In this document: in pieces, positions 50,401 through 63,617 of the stretch
Numbering within the stretch: position 1 is the first letter of the stretch
Layout: each line of letters starts with the position of its first letter
From: Hymenolepis diminuta
Lineage: Eukaryota > Platyhelminthes > Cestoda > Cyclophyllidea > Hymenolepididae
DNA: 64,000 nt
Reading direction: 5' to 3'
Assembly (NCBI GenBank): GCA_900708905.1
Contig: CAADRB010000043.1
Coordinates: 495,311-559,310 of the forward strand
Notes under the pieces: generated by a model
Database searches by the model: none
What the model saw: the letters and a program-made list of their open reading frames with translations, nothing else
Told to the model about the DNA's origin: nothing
Made by a program: the position numbers and the translations under genes

Positions 50401-51981
50401 AGGACGGCATTCACTAGACAACAGCTGGAAGCTTTGGAGGGGGAATTCCGGAAAAACACCTACCTCACTCGTCTGCGTCGTTACGAGGTAGCTGTTGCTT
50501 TGGGACTGTCCGAGAGACAGGTAATTAAGTTGTTATTTTGTCGGGGAGACGGGTAGGGGAAGGGGAGGGTGAGCCACGGGGAATGTTGATAGTTTGGGGT
50601 CTGAATTAACTTTGATGTCTCGTGGATTTGGAGCCATTGTGGTGATTTGAGCCTATAATGCTTGTCCTTCAAAATCGAACCTGTTTAATAAACATCGGAA
50701 ACCTTCAGAAACCTCACAATAGTATTAATAATTTCCAGTTCTTTAGGAGACAATTCACAAAAATCTCAAATATTAAGAGTTTACGCGAATGATAAATAAA
50801 TTGCCATTGATTTTGGTATATTTTAGTAATAATAATAGGACTTAGATCGTAATGCGTAGGAATTCTTTATATTCTATCAGATAATTTTATATGGCTCAAC
50901 AAGTAATAACATAAAATACTTCATAGAACTATGATAATGAATGGGTTTCAAATAGGTTCTAGCATCCGTATTTCTCCCTTTAGCTAATTAAAGGCTCATT
51001 TAATTAATAAACTCCTCCCACGTTTAGGAAAGTTAAATTTAAGATAGCTTAAAGGATTTAAAGTATTTCCTGATAAAATAGGGGGAAGTTCAAATTTAAG
51101 TAAATCCTCTGAATTGATTTCATTTTGAACGGCTCTTGAACTCTTCTTTTAACTGCATCGATTATATTCTAGAGGTTCTACCGCAAATAAGCATAAAATA
51201 TTATCCGTGAAAATGTTTCATTCCAAATTATAGAAATAAGCTATTCAAAACAAAATGATATTCGGAATAGGTCTGAATTTCAGATAAATTTAAATATATC
51301 ATTCAATGATCATTTTATGTTCTTGCGCTTAATTTAAATTTACTCGAATAAATTGGTTAGCGAAGTAATTTAGCTTCCAAAACCATTTGAAATGACGAGA
51401 CGCATGTCATTATAAAAGTCCGTCTTTTAAAAACTTCGTCGCCTCATCCAAAATTTTAAGAAACGTGGCGTTTTAAAATGTCATAGATGGTGGTTCAAAA
51501 ACATTTCTTCAAACTTGACAGAGAATCCAGGCCCTAGCCTATTTGGTATCGTTTGAATACATGACTGTCAAAATATATTTAAAAATGGAAATAAGCATAT
51601 CAACTTAAAAATGTTCTTTGTTAATAAATATGAAAGGATCAGAAGCTTATTTGACCAAAGTTCACTGTCAGTATGAAGCTTTCTAATTAATCGATTGCTG
51701 TGCATTTTCAAATTAAAAACTCGCGTTTAAGAAAAAATCAATAAAATATAAGCTAACTGGAGTATTAAAATCTCAATTTTGCCATTATTGAGTGCGTATC
51801 ATTTTAATAAAAAGTTTTAAATTTCTTAGGTTAAGGTATGGTTCCAAAACCGTCGGATGAAAACCAAACGATATAAAGGTGAGTTTGTTTAAATCATTTT
51901 GTGCGCTTTTGAAATGGACTGAAAATTAAACATTCTTGTACACTTTTAGAAATCTTTTCTACGGAGGACAACTCTTATTAA
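47444..51981 (+). CDS. MEOX: Homeobox transcription factor, MEOX/Mox-like
   Basis: Exons 47444-47723, 50003-50520, 51830-51878 and probably 51950-51981 give 292 residues in a consistent frame. The first join splits a Gly codon (phase 1). The second falls between homeodomain positions 44 and 45, a common homeobox intron site. The homeodomain is residues 223-282. It has the DNA-recognition helix [11 protein letters not shown] with Q50 and N51, and the stretch YLTRLRRYE with LSERQ, which is characteristic of the MEOX family. Position 56 is Thr where MEOX normally has Trp. The N-terminal half is Ser/Thr/Pro/Tyr-rich, with a 38-residue tandem repeat at 97-134 and 135 to about 169, then a Gln-rich linker before the homeodomain. 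The ATG in CACAAAATGTCC is the first one in frame. The tail is short: the 71-nt last intron gives a final [10 protein letters not shown], while reading through its GTGAGT donor stops at 51892. MEOX proteins act in mesoderm and muscle patterning; that role here is inferred. Confidence 0.85.
50011..50226 (+). repeat. Coding tandem repeat, 114-bp period, in the homeobox gene
   Basis: Residues 97-134 and 135 to about 169 are two copies of one unit. Shared landmarks are VSWP.GTR.YL, then TKI(S/T)SP(V/L)DY(D/G)SP and SSG. The period is exactly 38 codons, so the frame is kept. The copies differ at many positions, so the duplication is not recent. Confidence 0.85.
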
Positions 51982-53207
51982 ATTCAGCGCAATTTAATTT
52001 ATAAGTTTGCCTTTTCATAATTAAACCTACCAAAGTTTTGTGGGTGTATATATATTTTCTCAACTTTTTCCATTTTTAGAATAATTGATGTCAAATAAGT
52101 GCTACAATAATTGCTCTCTTTTTAATTTTGAGTTCCAAATAAAATACTGTCAGCTTAAAAAGTAAAAATTAGCTATTATTCAGGTGAACTCCAAACAATA
52201 AAATTTTAGAAATAAACGGGCTTACATTTGAATTAAGCGAAATTTTACTTAAGAGATATTTCTGGAGTTTCTGTGAATACCTTCCACGGATGAATCATAC
52301 CTGAATTTGGTAAGTTACAGGCACCTGAATTTATACCGGATTACAAATGGTGGAGTTTCAAACACCATTTCAAAAGCGTAAAATAGATGATAATTCATAC
52401 TTATTTGGATAAAATTAATTACTCTAACTAATCTAATGCAAAATAATAAAAGTTCGCTTCCATAAGTTTCCATTCCAAGATAAAATATAGGTCTACTCAT
52501 CCCGAATAGTCACCGAGTGACTCACAAAGAAAGCAACATCAGACAGCTTCTTTCCGTATTTTTGTATTACACACAGTTAGATACGTTAGGGAGTTATAGC
52601 TCAAGCCAGTTCTATATGATATAATTCTGAACAGTCTTGGGTAGACAAATATCTTATAAGTTTTTACAAAACTAAAGAAGAAAGTGCAGAAACCCAGAGT
52701 CCAGATGCCATAATACAAGAAAAATATTTTCAGACAGTCAACTTGCTTCAATATATAGGGCGAGCCGCAACGTAATATGAGTAATATGAGAAGAGAGAGG
52801 GAAAATTTTAATAACACTACATAAGCTGTAGGTGCTGCTTTATTAATACACAATCCGAACAAACTCGATTACATCTCTATAGCATTCTAGCCCCTTTACA
52901 ACAAGATTTCACAATTCGTATGATAACCAATATATATTCTGGAAATATACGCATATGAATGTAAATATGTATATCTGTGGGCAAGATCAAGATATATAGA
53001 GTCTGTAATAACTTTCAAATGGGGACGGGAAATAGCAGGACCAAATATATAATCTGTTCAGTTAATTAGTGAAAAAGATTTAATAGATCCCAATCTGATC
53101 GTACAATCCAATTGGCGCTAAGAAAAGAATGTGTACAGACGAAAGATGGGGGTCTAGAGGAGTGGGGATGGGGAACACAAAAGAATCTTGAGCATAAATC
53201 AATAATC
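51982..53207. other. Spacer between convergent genes
   Basis: It separates the 3' end of the homeobox gene (+) from the stop codon of the DLC-type gene (-). No exon or repeat is recognised. Both 3' UTRs should lie here. Minus-strand open frames at 52.3-52.9 kb have no known family. Confidence 0.5.
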
Positions 53208-56200
53208 TTAAAACGCTTCTGACAGAATCTGAGTTGCTTCTTCTTGAGATGAATCTTCATCAATGGATTGGTCACTTTGATCTTCTGATTCTGATTTTGT
53301 AGTTGAAGAAGGGATGGGAACAAGTATCCGAGGAGGAGATGCGGAAGAAACTGGGATGGAATTTGAGGGAGGGGAGGGTGGTGTGGAATCGGAAGCTTGA
53401 AGGGAATCGGGGGATTGAGCAAAACAATGACGCAGAGCTAATAACCTTCGCAGTAAATAGTGACCCCACTGGCTTGAATACCATTCCTGAGAGAAACCCC
53501 TGCAAAACAAAATCGAAATAGTTACATTATTGAAAAGATATCAGGGTAGCATAGAATCTTTTTTTAGCAACCTTGAGATATACCACAGTTTTCTTTCATT
53601 TTAATACGCCTTTCTATCTCATTCACTAAGACTCATGTATAACTCACCGATTATCAATTTTTTCTTACTATCAATTATTAATTTACTTAACTATTTAGAC
53701 ATATTTTTCAATAATCTCCCTAGGACACTTACATTATTTCTCCGTTCTTTTCTAACGTAATTATTAGATCTCCGTCTCTGTCTCTCTCCTATCCTATGGA
53801 AATGGGTCCCGAATTAGAGAATCCTAGACCCTATCCTTTCCCTATTTACATATGCATATTTACTCTTTTGATACTTTAAACAGAAAATGCAGTTTACTTG
53901 TTTGTAAAGATTATTTTATTTAAGGATACAACTTTTATATGATTTTGATTTGTGCAGATATTAATTTCAAATCAGTGATATTTCATCACGAATGTCAACA
54001 TCTGATAGCGATCATATTGAAAATGAATGTCTTAAGTGCAACAAAATGTAGCTAACTTCTTTGATTGATTTTAGAACACACTCTTTTTTCAAATTTTGAA
54101 AAGTGGCCACTATGACGCCAATTAAGTAGTTAATGAATAATTTCCAATGAAATTAGTATTTAAGCTTTAGATAAGGAAATTTACCAAGGAAAAAAATTGT
54201 AATCATATTTATTTACTTTGGTTATATTTAAAATACAGGATTCAATCAAAGTGACATTCAAGTTTAGAGATCAGAAAAATATAGAAAGGTCAAATTTTTA
54301 CTATTTGAAAACCGACACTTAGGACAATTATCACTCATTTTCCTCTTAAGCTATTTTTCAACCGAGCATAATGCTTTTAATGTGCCAAAACATAAGGATA
54401 TTTAAGAAAAGGGAACATCGATAACAATTTAACCGTTAATTTTCATTTTTTTGTCCCTAAGTTAAAGTTATATTGAAGGCAGTTTTTAACAGACGTTTCC
54501 TATTACTATTTATATTTCGAGCAATATGCTCTTTATTACTCTTATCTCATTCCTCGACTAATTGTTTTAATAAAATTGTTCTAACTTTAAAAACATATGG
54601 TTTAAGGAGCTTTCAGTTTGACTACTCAGTTAAGGATATAAAAGACATTATAATAGACCCTAGTGAAATGAAATAGGTACAATTAGAAGATGTATGACTG
54701 TTGGTGAAACTTAGAAGATGGAGTTTAATTTATCGGATATCTCAATTTCATTGATGAACATCTCTGTGTGAAAGCAGAGTGTACATTTATGCACACGTAA
54801 TTGCAGAAAACAAGAATTTGCATTGGAAAACCGAAGAATGAACTTTCAGAACCGAAATAACGCCTAAGCTCAGTGTGCCCCGTTGGCGTAGCCGTCAAAA
54901 GTCGAAGATTATGAATTCACTATAACTGTTTACCTAGCGAATGACAGCAATGACGAAATTTGATTAATAAAGACGTGGGAAAACCCGAGTTTCTCATGAG
55001 AGAGTGGACAAGATAAGGATTACTTAGATAACACTTAGGATACTTCATGCATTTAGTATTCAGAAATAAATATATCAGAACGGAAAACTGAAAGGAATTT
55101 TCGAGCTAAATTTTAACTACAGTAGCCCTTTGGTGCCTTTGTTCCTTTGAAGCGATATTAGTCTCTAATTAGGCTCTTAGGAATATTCCTTACTCTAATT
55201 TTCGTCAACAGCTGTGAAATATAAAGTGCTGAAACGTAAAAAAAAACTATAAAAAATTATTAGTTTCTGGTGACTGCTAGTCCTAGTAAGCACTTTAATC
55301 CAGATTCGAGTTATGGGAAGAAAGACGAAGCTGTATTTTGCTACGCCTTATGTATCCGGTTAATTCTTTTTATTCAAGTGATCTAATTACCAGAAATGAT
55401 TAAGGATAGGAAAAGAAGTTATAAATGTTAGTGAAAAAATGTTTCAGCTTACTTGATATCAGCTTCTGAGATAATCGTAACTCGGCAAGCAGCTCGCGAA
55501 TCAACAATTGTCCTCTCTACTATGAGGTGTTCTTTCGAAAAGTGGGCAGATGGCATAAGTTCCTGAGGCACCTCGGGTACCACAATTCCATGATTTACAG
55601 AGGTGCTAACAATTGCTACTCCCATAACTGTGGCATCTTCAGGATTGACTGATGAGTCCATAGTGTAAGGAGCTGAGAAAGAAGCGTGCCGTGATTTCAA
55701 TAGTACCTGACGTCCTCTCAACAATCTACATTCTCTTGCTGGTTGTGGTGGCAGAGCGTTGAAGAGAATTCGGTGGATCTGAACCTTTTCTGGGACTAGC
55801 TCTTCCATCACTTCTGCTCGTAGTAAATTCTCATCCCATGAAACTCTGGATTGAAAGGAAAACAAATTAATTACATCCTGTTCTGGATTAGATTTCAACT
55901 CGTCACTACCTCAGGGATGCATGTAGACAATCTTATCTTGGCATACTGTCCCATTGATCGATATAAGTTAGACCTCCAGCATGATATTCTTAAAGGAAGA
56001 CAACCATTTATATATTAATTACCTTTCGCTTTTCCGTAATTATTTATTTAATAGTATTACAAATTAAAAAATGGTTAATAACAAAGGTACTTTATCATTT
56101 GTTCGTTTATATAAGGAAGATGAAAACTATAAATTTCGAAAATTTTATTATCAGTAATCAAATAGCGATCTCAAGTCTTTCAAATTGAAAAACAATCTGG

Positions 56201-59200
56201 TTCGTTTTATATCTTCTCAATTGCCCCTTATTAAAGCTACTTCTACTCAGACTCAAGGAAGAGGAAAAATGAAGACATATCACTCGAACGACGGTATTTT
56301 ATTCAACAAAAAAGCTACTTATATTGGCTTACCAATAATTACGATTCTACACATTTGAGCATCTAACCCGCTGACCAGCTAATAATTTAAATGACTTATC
56401 ATACCATTTAAAAGTATTTTTCTTCTATTAGCCAGAATATTGAAGCTTACCAACGTGGTTTGAACACAACAGCTAACTAGAGTTCATTTAAGAATAACTG
56501 TCATAATTAGATAGCTTTTATCCTTTGCTTTCATTTGTACCAAGCAACGGAGTGGATAATCCAGATCTTTTATCTCGGATTTAAGAGTGCTTGATACGAG
56601 TTCCCTTCAATCTATTACTGATTACCAATGTCGCACTTTTAGCTATCCACTCAGTATTCATTTATTATCTCATGGTATTTGCATTACTTGTTTTACCCAA
56701 ACCTGTTAATTGTAGTGTTAGTGACATATGACCTGGGCCGAGAGATGGTATCATGATTGCATTCTACCACTCGTTTGATGACGGGAATTAACCGATGCAG
56801 TCGGATTGTATTAATGGGCATATATATCTTGACCTCCGACTTGATAAACACTTGATAGTGATGATCACTTCACCTTCGGTATTTATATTACCTATGTACG
56901 GTTTAATAAGAAAAAGCGTGTATTCATTATACTCTCGTTCACATTCGTCACTTCAATGGCTTTTATTTAATCTTATTTCATATATACAAGCTCCTGTATT
57001 ATCATTGACCATAGTGCAGGTTAACTTAAAATTTGATGAATTATAATCACCAGACCCTTCAGTAACGCAGAATGACTTCAACTGTAAACAGTTACATCCT
57101 AAATTGACCTTTAGTGACAACAGTGAAAACCTACTTGAGCTGGGCAATTTTGATTTCTTTAATGTGTTTGGAGGAAATGACGTTTGAAAACACCACTTCA
57201 ATAAAATATCATACAAAAGAAGATTTAAAAAGTAACATGATAAATTGCATGCTAATGTTTGCGAATCACTTCAAATATATGGAATTAAATTATGACCAGA
57301 AATACATAAATCCGACTACTGGGAAAAAAGCAGCATACTTACAGTAGTTTTAAGATATAATCTTAAGCATTCGTTACGACTCAACCCAAGACAGAGTGGT
57401 TATGTTGAGAAATACGCATTAGCTATACTCTTTTAGGTACCATTTATTAAGCGTTAGCAAGATTCGAAAATATATCGCCCGATGAACGTACTTAGTATTG
57501 GAAGATTCCTCAAAATATCTTAAATTTTTTTGGCTGTTTTAATTTTATTCATTGTAATGAAAATCATGCCTACGTTTTTGCATTTGCTTGAACTATTTTC
57601 GATTATTTCAGTTGGAGAATATTAAATAGCTATTTGTGCTTACTTCTTTAACGATAACTCAGTTTTTGCCTGTAAAATGCAGCGACGCGTCGATTGCAAG
57701 ACTGGTGGTGTAGACTCTCAACTCTTTCTCTCTCGCTATATTCCTTTACATTTTGTCTCGTCTTTCATTGGCGTTCTCCCACTCTATCATTTTCTTTAAA
57801 AAACTTGATCCTTAACTGCTACTATTCAATAAATACTGCTTTACCATGACTCTGTTTCCTGGATCTATGAAAACTGCTATTGTCTGCTGTGAGATATTAG
57901 TCTAAGCTCTAATAGTATTCTCATATACTCATAGAGATCAGTTCTTTAAATGAAAAAACATATTAAGTGGTACCACATGTCACTAAATTCCCATTGCTGG
58001 TTTGTTCGAGTAAACCGAAATCGATAATACGCTCATGATGATATTCCAATTTAAATAAATAGATAGAGTTATATATTTATTCTGATATCAACTATGGAGA
58101 CCTTAAAATATTACTAACCTATCATTCCAGTATTTGTCTGCAATTAACTGAGGATCTTTCACTGGAAATAGGAGAGAGCATCGCCACGTTCGGATGAAAG
58201 GCGAAATTGAGCCGGGAGAATATTGTTGATTATTCGACTTTGGTAGCTTGTTAACGGCAATTTCGAAACCCGACAACTTTTCGCCTTCTCCGGAACTAAA
58301 GTAAAGAAGACAAATGGAAAAATTAGAAAAAAATTTAATACGATGGGAAACAACTCAAGCATGAAAGGTTTAAGACATGTGATTTAAATTTAAAATTGGA
58401 TTAAAAGCAACAGCAAAATATAAAAAAATTAATTTTAACGATAAATTAATTTTTTACGATTAATTTTAATCATAATTATTCAAAATAGACAGCATGACAT
58501 TTTAACACTTGTCTTCAATAAGGTAGAATACTAAAAGCTATTTTTGTTGAGAGAAATTAATTTAAAATTTCTAATTTTTCCAACGGATAAGAATAAATTC
58601 ATTCTGAAAATAGAAAAGATAATAATCGGACAAACGAATGAACAAATCTTTAAAAATCTAAATTATCGGGATTTGGAGATTTTTCTTCATGCGGGATTTT
58701 TGAATGTTCCTTTTTAAAATAGGCATTTGTTTAAAAACCTTCAAAATTGAGTATGCATCCCTTCCACTGTTGCAGAAGGTAGGGAAAATGGTAAGACTGA
58801 GGATGCTATTTCGATATACGACAGCTTAATCGCCCCTATCATTAATAAGACATACGATAACGACCTCTTCATGGTAATGCGATTTGATAACTTTCAAATA
58901 ATTGTTCAAATCTATTTTGATAAAAATTCACCAAGTTGAAATTTTAATACTTGAAGGCGCCACTAAAAATTTAGTTTGTCTGCCTGTCATATGTCATTGT
59001 AATCGAAAGGGATAAGCTTTGTTTTTTTACACAGATAGATGTATTTAATCTGAATTAAAAATGAACACTTCTGCTGTAGGTCCGAGTTTGATCGGCCCTT
59101 AAAAAATGAGCGCTAACAACCTTTATAACACTCATATTTCAACTTAAATAATCGGTATAGTTCGTGCATGCATCTCAGGAACGAACGCTCCTAATGTCGA

Positions 59201-62200
59201 CACAAATTATTTCTGCATATTCGCAGACCACTTAATAAAGTCCGAATCAGCATATTCGTATAAGTGCACATAGATAACACATCAATAATTAAAATGCATG
59301 GCCAGACATTAAATTTATTGCGTGTATTGCTTGCATTAGCATATACATTTGCAGATATCCAGGCTTTTATTAATTAGAACAAGCAGAAGGGACTTATCTT
59401 TGTAGAAGCTGAGGATAATAATACAAAAGAACTTGATAATTCATTTCTTTTCCACTTTGATGATAAAATGCGGTAAGCATAATTATTATTTAATCCAGCT
59501 CACAGTACGGAGAGAAGTTGGAGAAGAGAACGCATAGTTGTCAATATTACATTTAAAGGGGAAATAGAGATGGAAATTTAAGTAATTGAGTTCTGAAAAG
59601 TAAAGACTCTTCATGAGCACTCTCCCTATTTCTCAATGTATTTGAATACTTTTCATATGGTTAAAGCTTAGCTTTGAAAGCTGACTATAGGGAACATTTG
59701 CAATGAATACATTTACAAGAACAAAATTATATTTTCAGAATCAAGTATTTTGTAGAACCTGAACGCCCTGCCTACAAGGTCTGCTCAGCCTCTCTATGTA
59801 TAGTATACATAGTGATTCATACATATTTTTCGTTAGGTGATTTTTGGTTGATTGCTCACTTTGCAGTTACACAATGACACACAGATTAGAACTAGCTAGC
59901 TCCTCAAAACATCTTATTTTGCCGGTCTATTACAACCCGGGTTGTCCTCTTTCGGTAATAACGGCTTCCTCTTTCCTCCTAATTCCATCCCCCACTCCTT
60001 CCCCCCTTCTGCTTAGATTCATTTTACTTTATCCTACATGATTTCCGGTCTTCTCACTAGGGCAATGCTATTGTATCCCGTTAGTGTTAGAAAGGTAATT
60101 AAGACTATGTGGGAACATCTGGCCTAATTTAGTCTTGCTTCTAATTAGCATTACTTTAATTTCAGATACCTTCTCAAAGTTGTTTGAGTTCAGAAAAGAA
60201 AAGCAAATAAAACTGCTTTTAGGTCTCTCTAACTGCCTGTCTGTCTCTTCTCTATATCTAAGGAATAGTTTTTTTTGTTGCTATATCTATGTGACAAGAA
60301 TCATTTTCCATTTCATAGAAAAGGTCTTACTATTAATTTAAGTCTAATATTTTCTTATTATCACTATAATTAATCAATTAACAAAAACAAACGTGCCTGG
60401 AAATGCAATTTATGCAATAAATCTCTAATTTGATGGCCAGACCAGATTTTAGTTAAGATATGTGTCCGTAGGATTCCAACCAATGATAGGCAAAGTTAAA
60501 ATCTAGACTCTAAGTGAAGAATTTACTATAAAATCAATTAATGTACACTAAAGATTTTGCAAATTTTTAGAATGACAAAAGTTTACAAGTTCAGATTGAT
60601 TAAATCCTTCTCGTTTATCGAAAAAGTCATCAAAGTAAGATGATTATAACTGGTTAATCTAAGGCCATACGACTCAAGAAAGCCCTATCACAAACAAAAT
60701 AGGTAGGTGACAGAGATTAATGCGTGAACGTAAGGAAAGTACTTGCAAAAAGTGTATGAAAGGAGCAGGGAAGCAAAGTATGCGTGCGTTAGATAACTGG
60801 GATGAATTGAAGAGTAATTTAGGGGAGAAGGGTGAGCAATAAGTAGGACAGGGTGAAGATCAATACGTGATAAGTCGAAAACTGAAAAATTCAAAAAATA
60901 ACAAAAATGAATTGTTAAGAGTGCGTTTATCATAAGATTACTATTGATCAATCAATTAGTAATACTAATCTCTCCATCCGAGTGACTTTTTCAATGTGAT
61001 TATTAAGAAAAGTATTTTCCTTCAATGTAAATGAAATAGTATAAGCGCAAATTAGAAGAATAAGTAATCCTGCTACTTTTAAAGTAAATCTAAAAGTACT
61101 GATTTGCCTTACACGAAGGAAGGTGGTCGGTTGTTTGCATACTAAAATTGCTCTGGCTGGGAAAATGCTATATTTAACTTAACCGGAAAACCTGATTTGA
61201 ACTGAAGTATATAATCAGACGAAGAAACCAAGCAAAGGGAGAAATTTATCAGGGAAACTATCAGAAAGTAAAATTTTAAAGAATTAGAAAAAAACGTTTT
61301 ATACGACGATTTGTGCTTTCAAACTCATTGGAACTGAAAAGGGAAAAACCAGAAAAACAGATCACCAATAAAGACTGAATTTGAAAACACTAAGATTTAA
61401 AACTGATAAAATGGTTGTTCGATATCGAGAAGTCATTCAAAAATAAAAAATCCCATGACCAAATTTCCCTATCCTTACTCCTAGTCATATCCCCCCGCGG
61501 CATCCGCTTGTCAAAATAGTATAACATTTATCATTTTTAAAAATAAACTGATATAATTATTTTCAAAAAAGCCTACGAATAAAGTTTTCTGAGGAAATAA
61601 ACTATTTCGACCTATTCAGTAGAGAAATATTTGAATGAGAACATCTCATTGGTGGATAAAATAAGCTCTGTATTAATAGTAATTGATAATTTCCAAATTT
61701 TATTGGGAAAGCGTTTTTCAACGCTCATCTTGGATCATCTTGGTGAGATCATCTAGTCTCTTTGATGAGAAGCTCAAATTTTGCCCGTCCCAGCATTGGC
61801 TAAGTATAACCAGCGTGGTTGACCATTCCATTTACATTCCATTCCATTCCACCGATGTCCCTAGTCTTACAAATAAACGCCCAAAGCATGTACAAAAGCT
61901 AAGTACTCTCAAATATAATCAGAAATTTAAATTTAAATAGTTAAACGGCATACCGAGGTGCTTCCAGACATCGAAGTTACAAGCAGAGTAAAATTTTCAA
62001 CATTGACAAATACTAGGTAAAAGCTAGCCCATCTTTCAAGGACCTTCACTTTAATCTTTCACAAAGTGCACGACGAATGGCCAGCTTTAAATCAAGTCGT
62101 CTGATAAGTAAGCAAACTGTACGAAATTACACAGTGCCGCCAAATCCATTTTCATGATTTTCATAGAAAAATCTAACAGTATATTTTGCCAGGGAGGTGT

Positions 62201-63617
62201 GCTAGCGTTTACTGTAAATATTTATATCATATTCTTTGTAAAAAGGATTTTAATCTTTAAACAACCCGATTTAGAACTGCAAAACTTATTAATTATTGTA
62301 ATTCTTTGAAAGTAAAGGATAGAAAGAGAAGATACTTTAGTTATTTAAAATTATGTATATCAATAATTAATCGCATCGGCTGTTTAAATAATCCAAATGT
62401 TAAGTTAAATTTCCTTTTCATTAATTTCTAGGGAGAATTTAATCGTAATTTGAAAAAGAATTGCGAAGTTTGAATAAAATAATGAGATTTACATATCTAA
62501 GTTGATTGTTAATGAATCAAGGCTGGTATAAGCGTACGTTAAAAGTCGATTATATGTCTATGTCTAAATTGCATAGATTGAAAAATATGACTGAGTAAAA
62601 TGAGAGCTTCTCAATACGGATCCTCCACATGATTAATATTAGGAATCTGAATGGAACATTTTCGATGCACTCAAGCGAAACTCATAAAATTCATCCCTCT
62701 TGTATTGGATTTTCAATTATTAGACTTCTATGCTTGCAACTGGATGTGCATGGCCCGCACTAGGACAAAAATCGCTGTAATTATTGGCTGTTTAGACGGT
62801 CAATCCTTTACCGCAAATCCAAGTCCATATAAGCAAATTGATTTTCTCAAAAAAGAAAACTGCCGGTTAAGCCACGAACCCTCTCACTTATTTTTACTGG
62901 GGTCTGAGTAGTTGTAGCTTTAAAGAGTGACAAGCGTTATAAAACAAGATTTGGAGTATATGAAAATCACAGGCTGCTGATTTGGCTCTTAACATGATTC
63001 ATAGAATATTTTAGGATAATCAATACCAACTGGAGATCGGTCCATTGAACTTAATGCTTCAACATTTTATGAAGTGGTGTTCATTCAATCGTATACACTC
63101 ATATGCCTGATTAATGGAGCAATTTGAATGAGTATTTTAGTGAAATAGAGTAAAATAAAGGATGAATTCATTATGAAGACTTAAAAGGTCCGTCAATCTA
63201 TTTTATATCGACGATATTCAGAATCTGTCCAATCGTAACTCATTAAAGACTATCAAACTAGTTCTATAACTTCAGTCAAAAAGGTGCATTAACTTACTCC
63301 GTGCTATACGTCTTCAGCGCTTCTTTAGGCAGCGAACTCCAATAACTCTTTCCAGCAGAACCTTTTGAAGGTGGACCCAAAGAGCCCGTTCCAGCACAGA
63401 CCATCGAATTTCCTCCAGAGGTAGTTCCGACACCAGAAACATTATTCGTCGAAACGGCGCCTGCCAAAGGGCTTCCACATTCTCGAAGGAGGATTTCCAC
63501 TTGTTGTTTAAGCCAAACATTTGCATCACCGTCAGCCGAACTGAGCAGAGTTGATAGTCGAGGAATATCGATCCGTTCGCTGTCGAGACGAGTCTTCAAG
63601 ACGATGCTTTCGGTCAC
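53208..63617 (-). CDS. DLC/STARD13-type RhoGAP-START protein, C-terminal exons (5'-partial)
   Basis: Minus-strand exons in transcript order: 63298-63617, 58119-58295, 55453-55845 and 53208-53499. Phases agree (0, 2, 2, 2) and give 393 residues ending in TAA or its equivalent at 53208-53210. DLC proteins (STARD8, DLC1, STARD13; crossveinless-c in flies) switch off Rho at cell junctions and adhesions through a RhoGAP domain followed by a START domain. The first exon here has the helical linker VWLKQQVEILLREC. The START domain follows: FIRTWRCSLLFPVKDPQLIA, DKYWNDRVSWDENLLRAEVM (compare W-D-D-LL in the family), HRILFNALPPQPARECRLLR, then VDSRAACRVTIISEADIKG and SQEWYSSQWGHYLLRRL (compare the family pattern EWYNK.FGHL). 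The SAM and RhoGAP domains must lie beyond 64000. About 65 residues after START are Ser/Pro-rich and then strongly acidic, which is longer than the usual DLC tail. Introns are 1.95, 2.27 and 5.0 kb. Confidence 0.87.
53500..55452 (-). other. Last intron of the DLC-type gene
   Basis: Minus-strand GT-AG intron (GTAAGC donor, TTTGCAG acceptor). It contains the second tRNA-SINE-like segment near 54884-54914. The plus-strand open frame at 54473-54676 has no known family. Confidence 0.65.
54880..54990 (+). repeat. Possible tRNA-SINE fragment, second copy
   Basis: TGGCGTAGCCG (54884-54894) fits an A-box and is followed by GATTATGAATTCAC (54907-54920), which resembles GATTATGAGAGCAC at 14781. The spacing is shorter than in the first copy, as if bases were lost. 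The assignment is weak. Confidence 0.2.
55846..58118 (-). other. DLC-type gene intron
   Basis: Minus-strand intron with a GTTAGT donor and an AATCCAG acceptor. It contains the second LTR-like repeat near 57.67-57.86 kb. Nothing else is recognised. Confidence 0.6.
57665..57860 (+). repeat. LTR-like dispersed repeat, copy B
   Basis: AAGACTGGTGGTGTAGAC (57698-57715) and the following C/T-rich stretch with CGTTCTCCCACTC resemble copy A at 46497-46600. A TGTAAAATG lies just before it, and AATAAA (57829-57834) follows as an LTR R region might have. It lacks about 100 bp present in copy A. Confidence 0.3.
58296..63297 (-). other. DLC-type gene intron (5.0 kb)
   Basis: Minus-strand intron with a GTAAGT donor at the right and a TTTAG acceptor at the left. 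It contains a perfect hairpin CTATGTATA-G-TATACATAG at 59794-59812. Short open frames at 59.8-60.3, 60.7, 61.7 and 62.7 kb show no known family. Confidence 0.6.

Noticed and set aside
53066..53521. Three further open frames overlapping the last DLC-type exon
   Set aside because: Only the frame starting GFSQEWY continues the START domain in phase; the others are shadows.
54473..54676. Hydrophobic 67-codon frame, considered as a signal-peptide exon
   Set aside because: AT-rich composition alone explains the Phe/Leu/Ile content. There is no splice context, and it lies inside an intron of the minus-strand gene.
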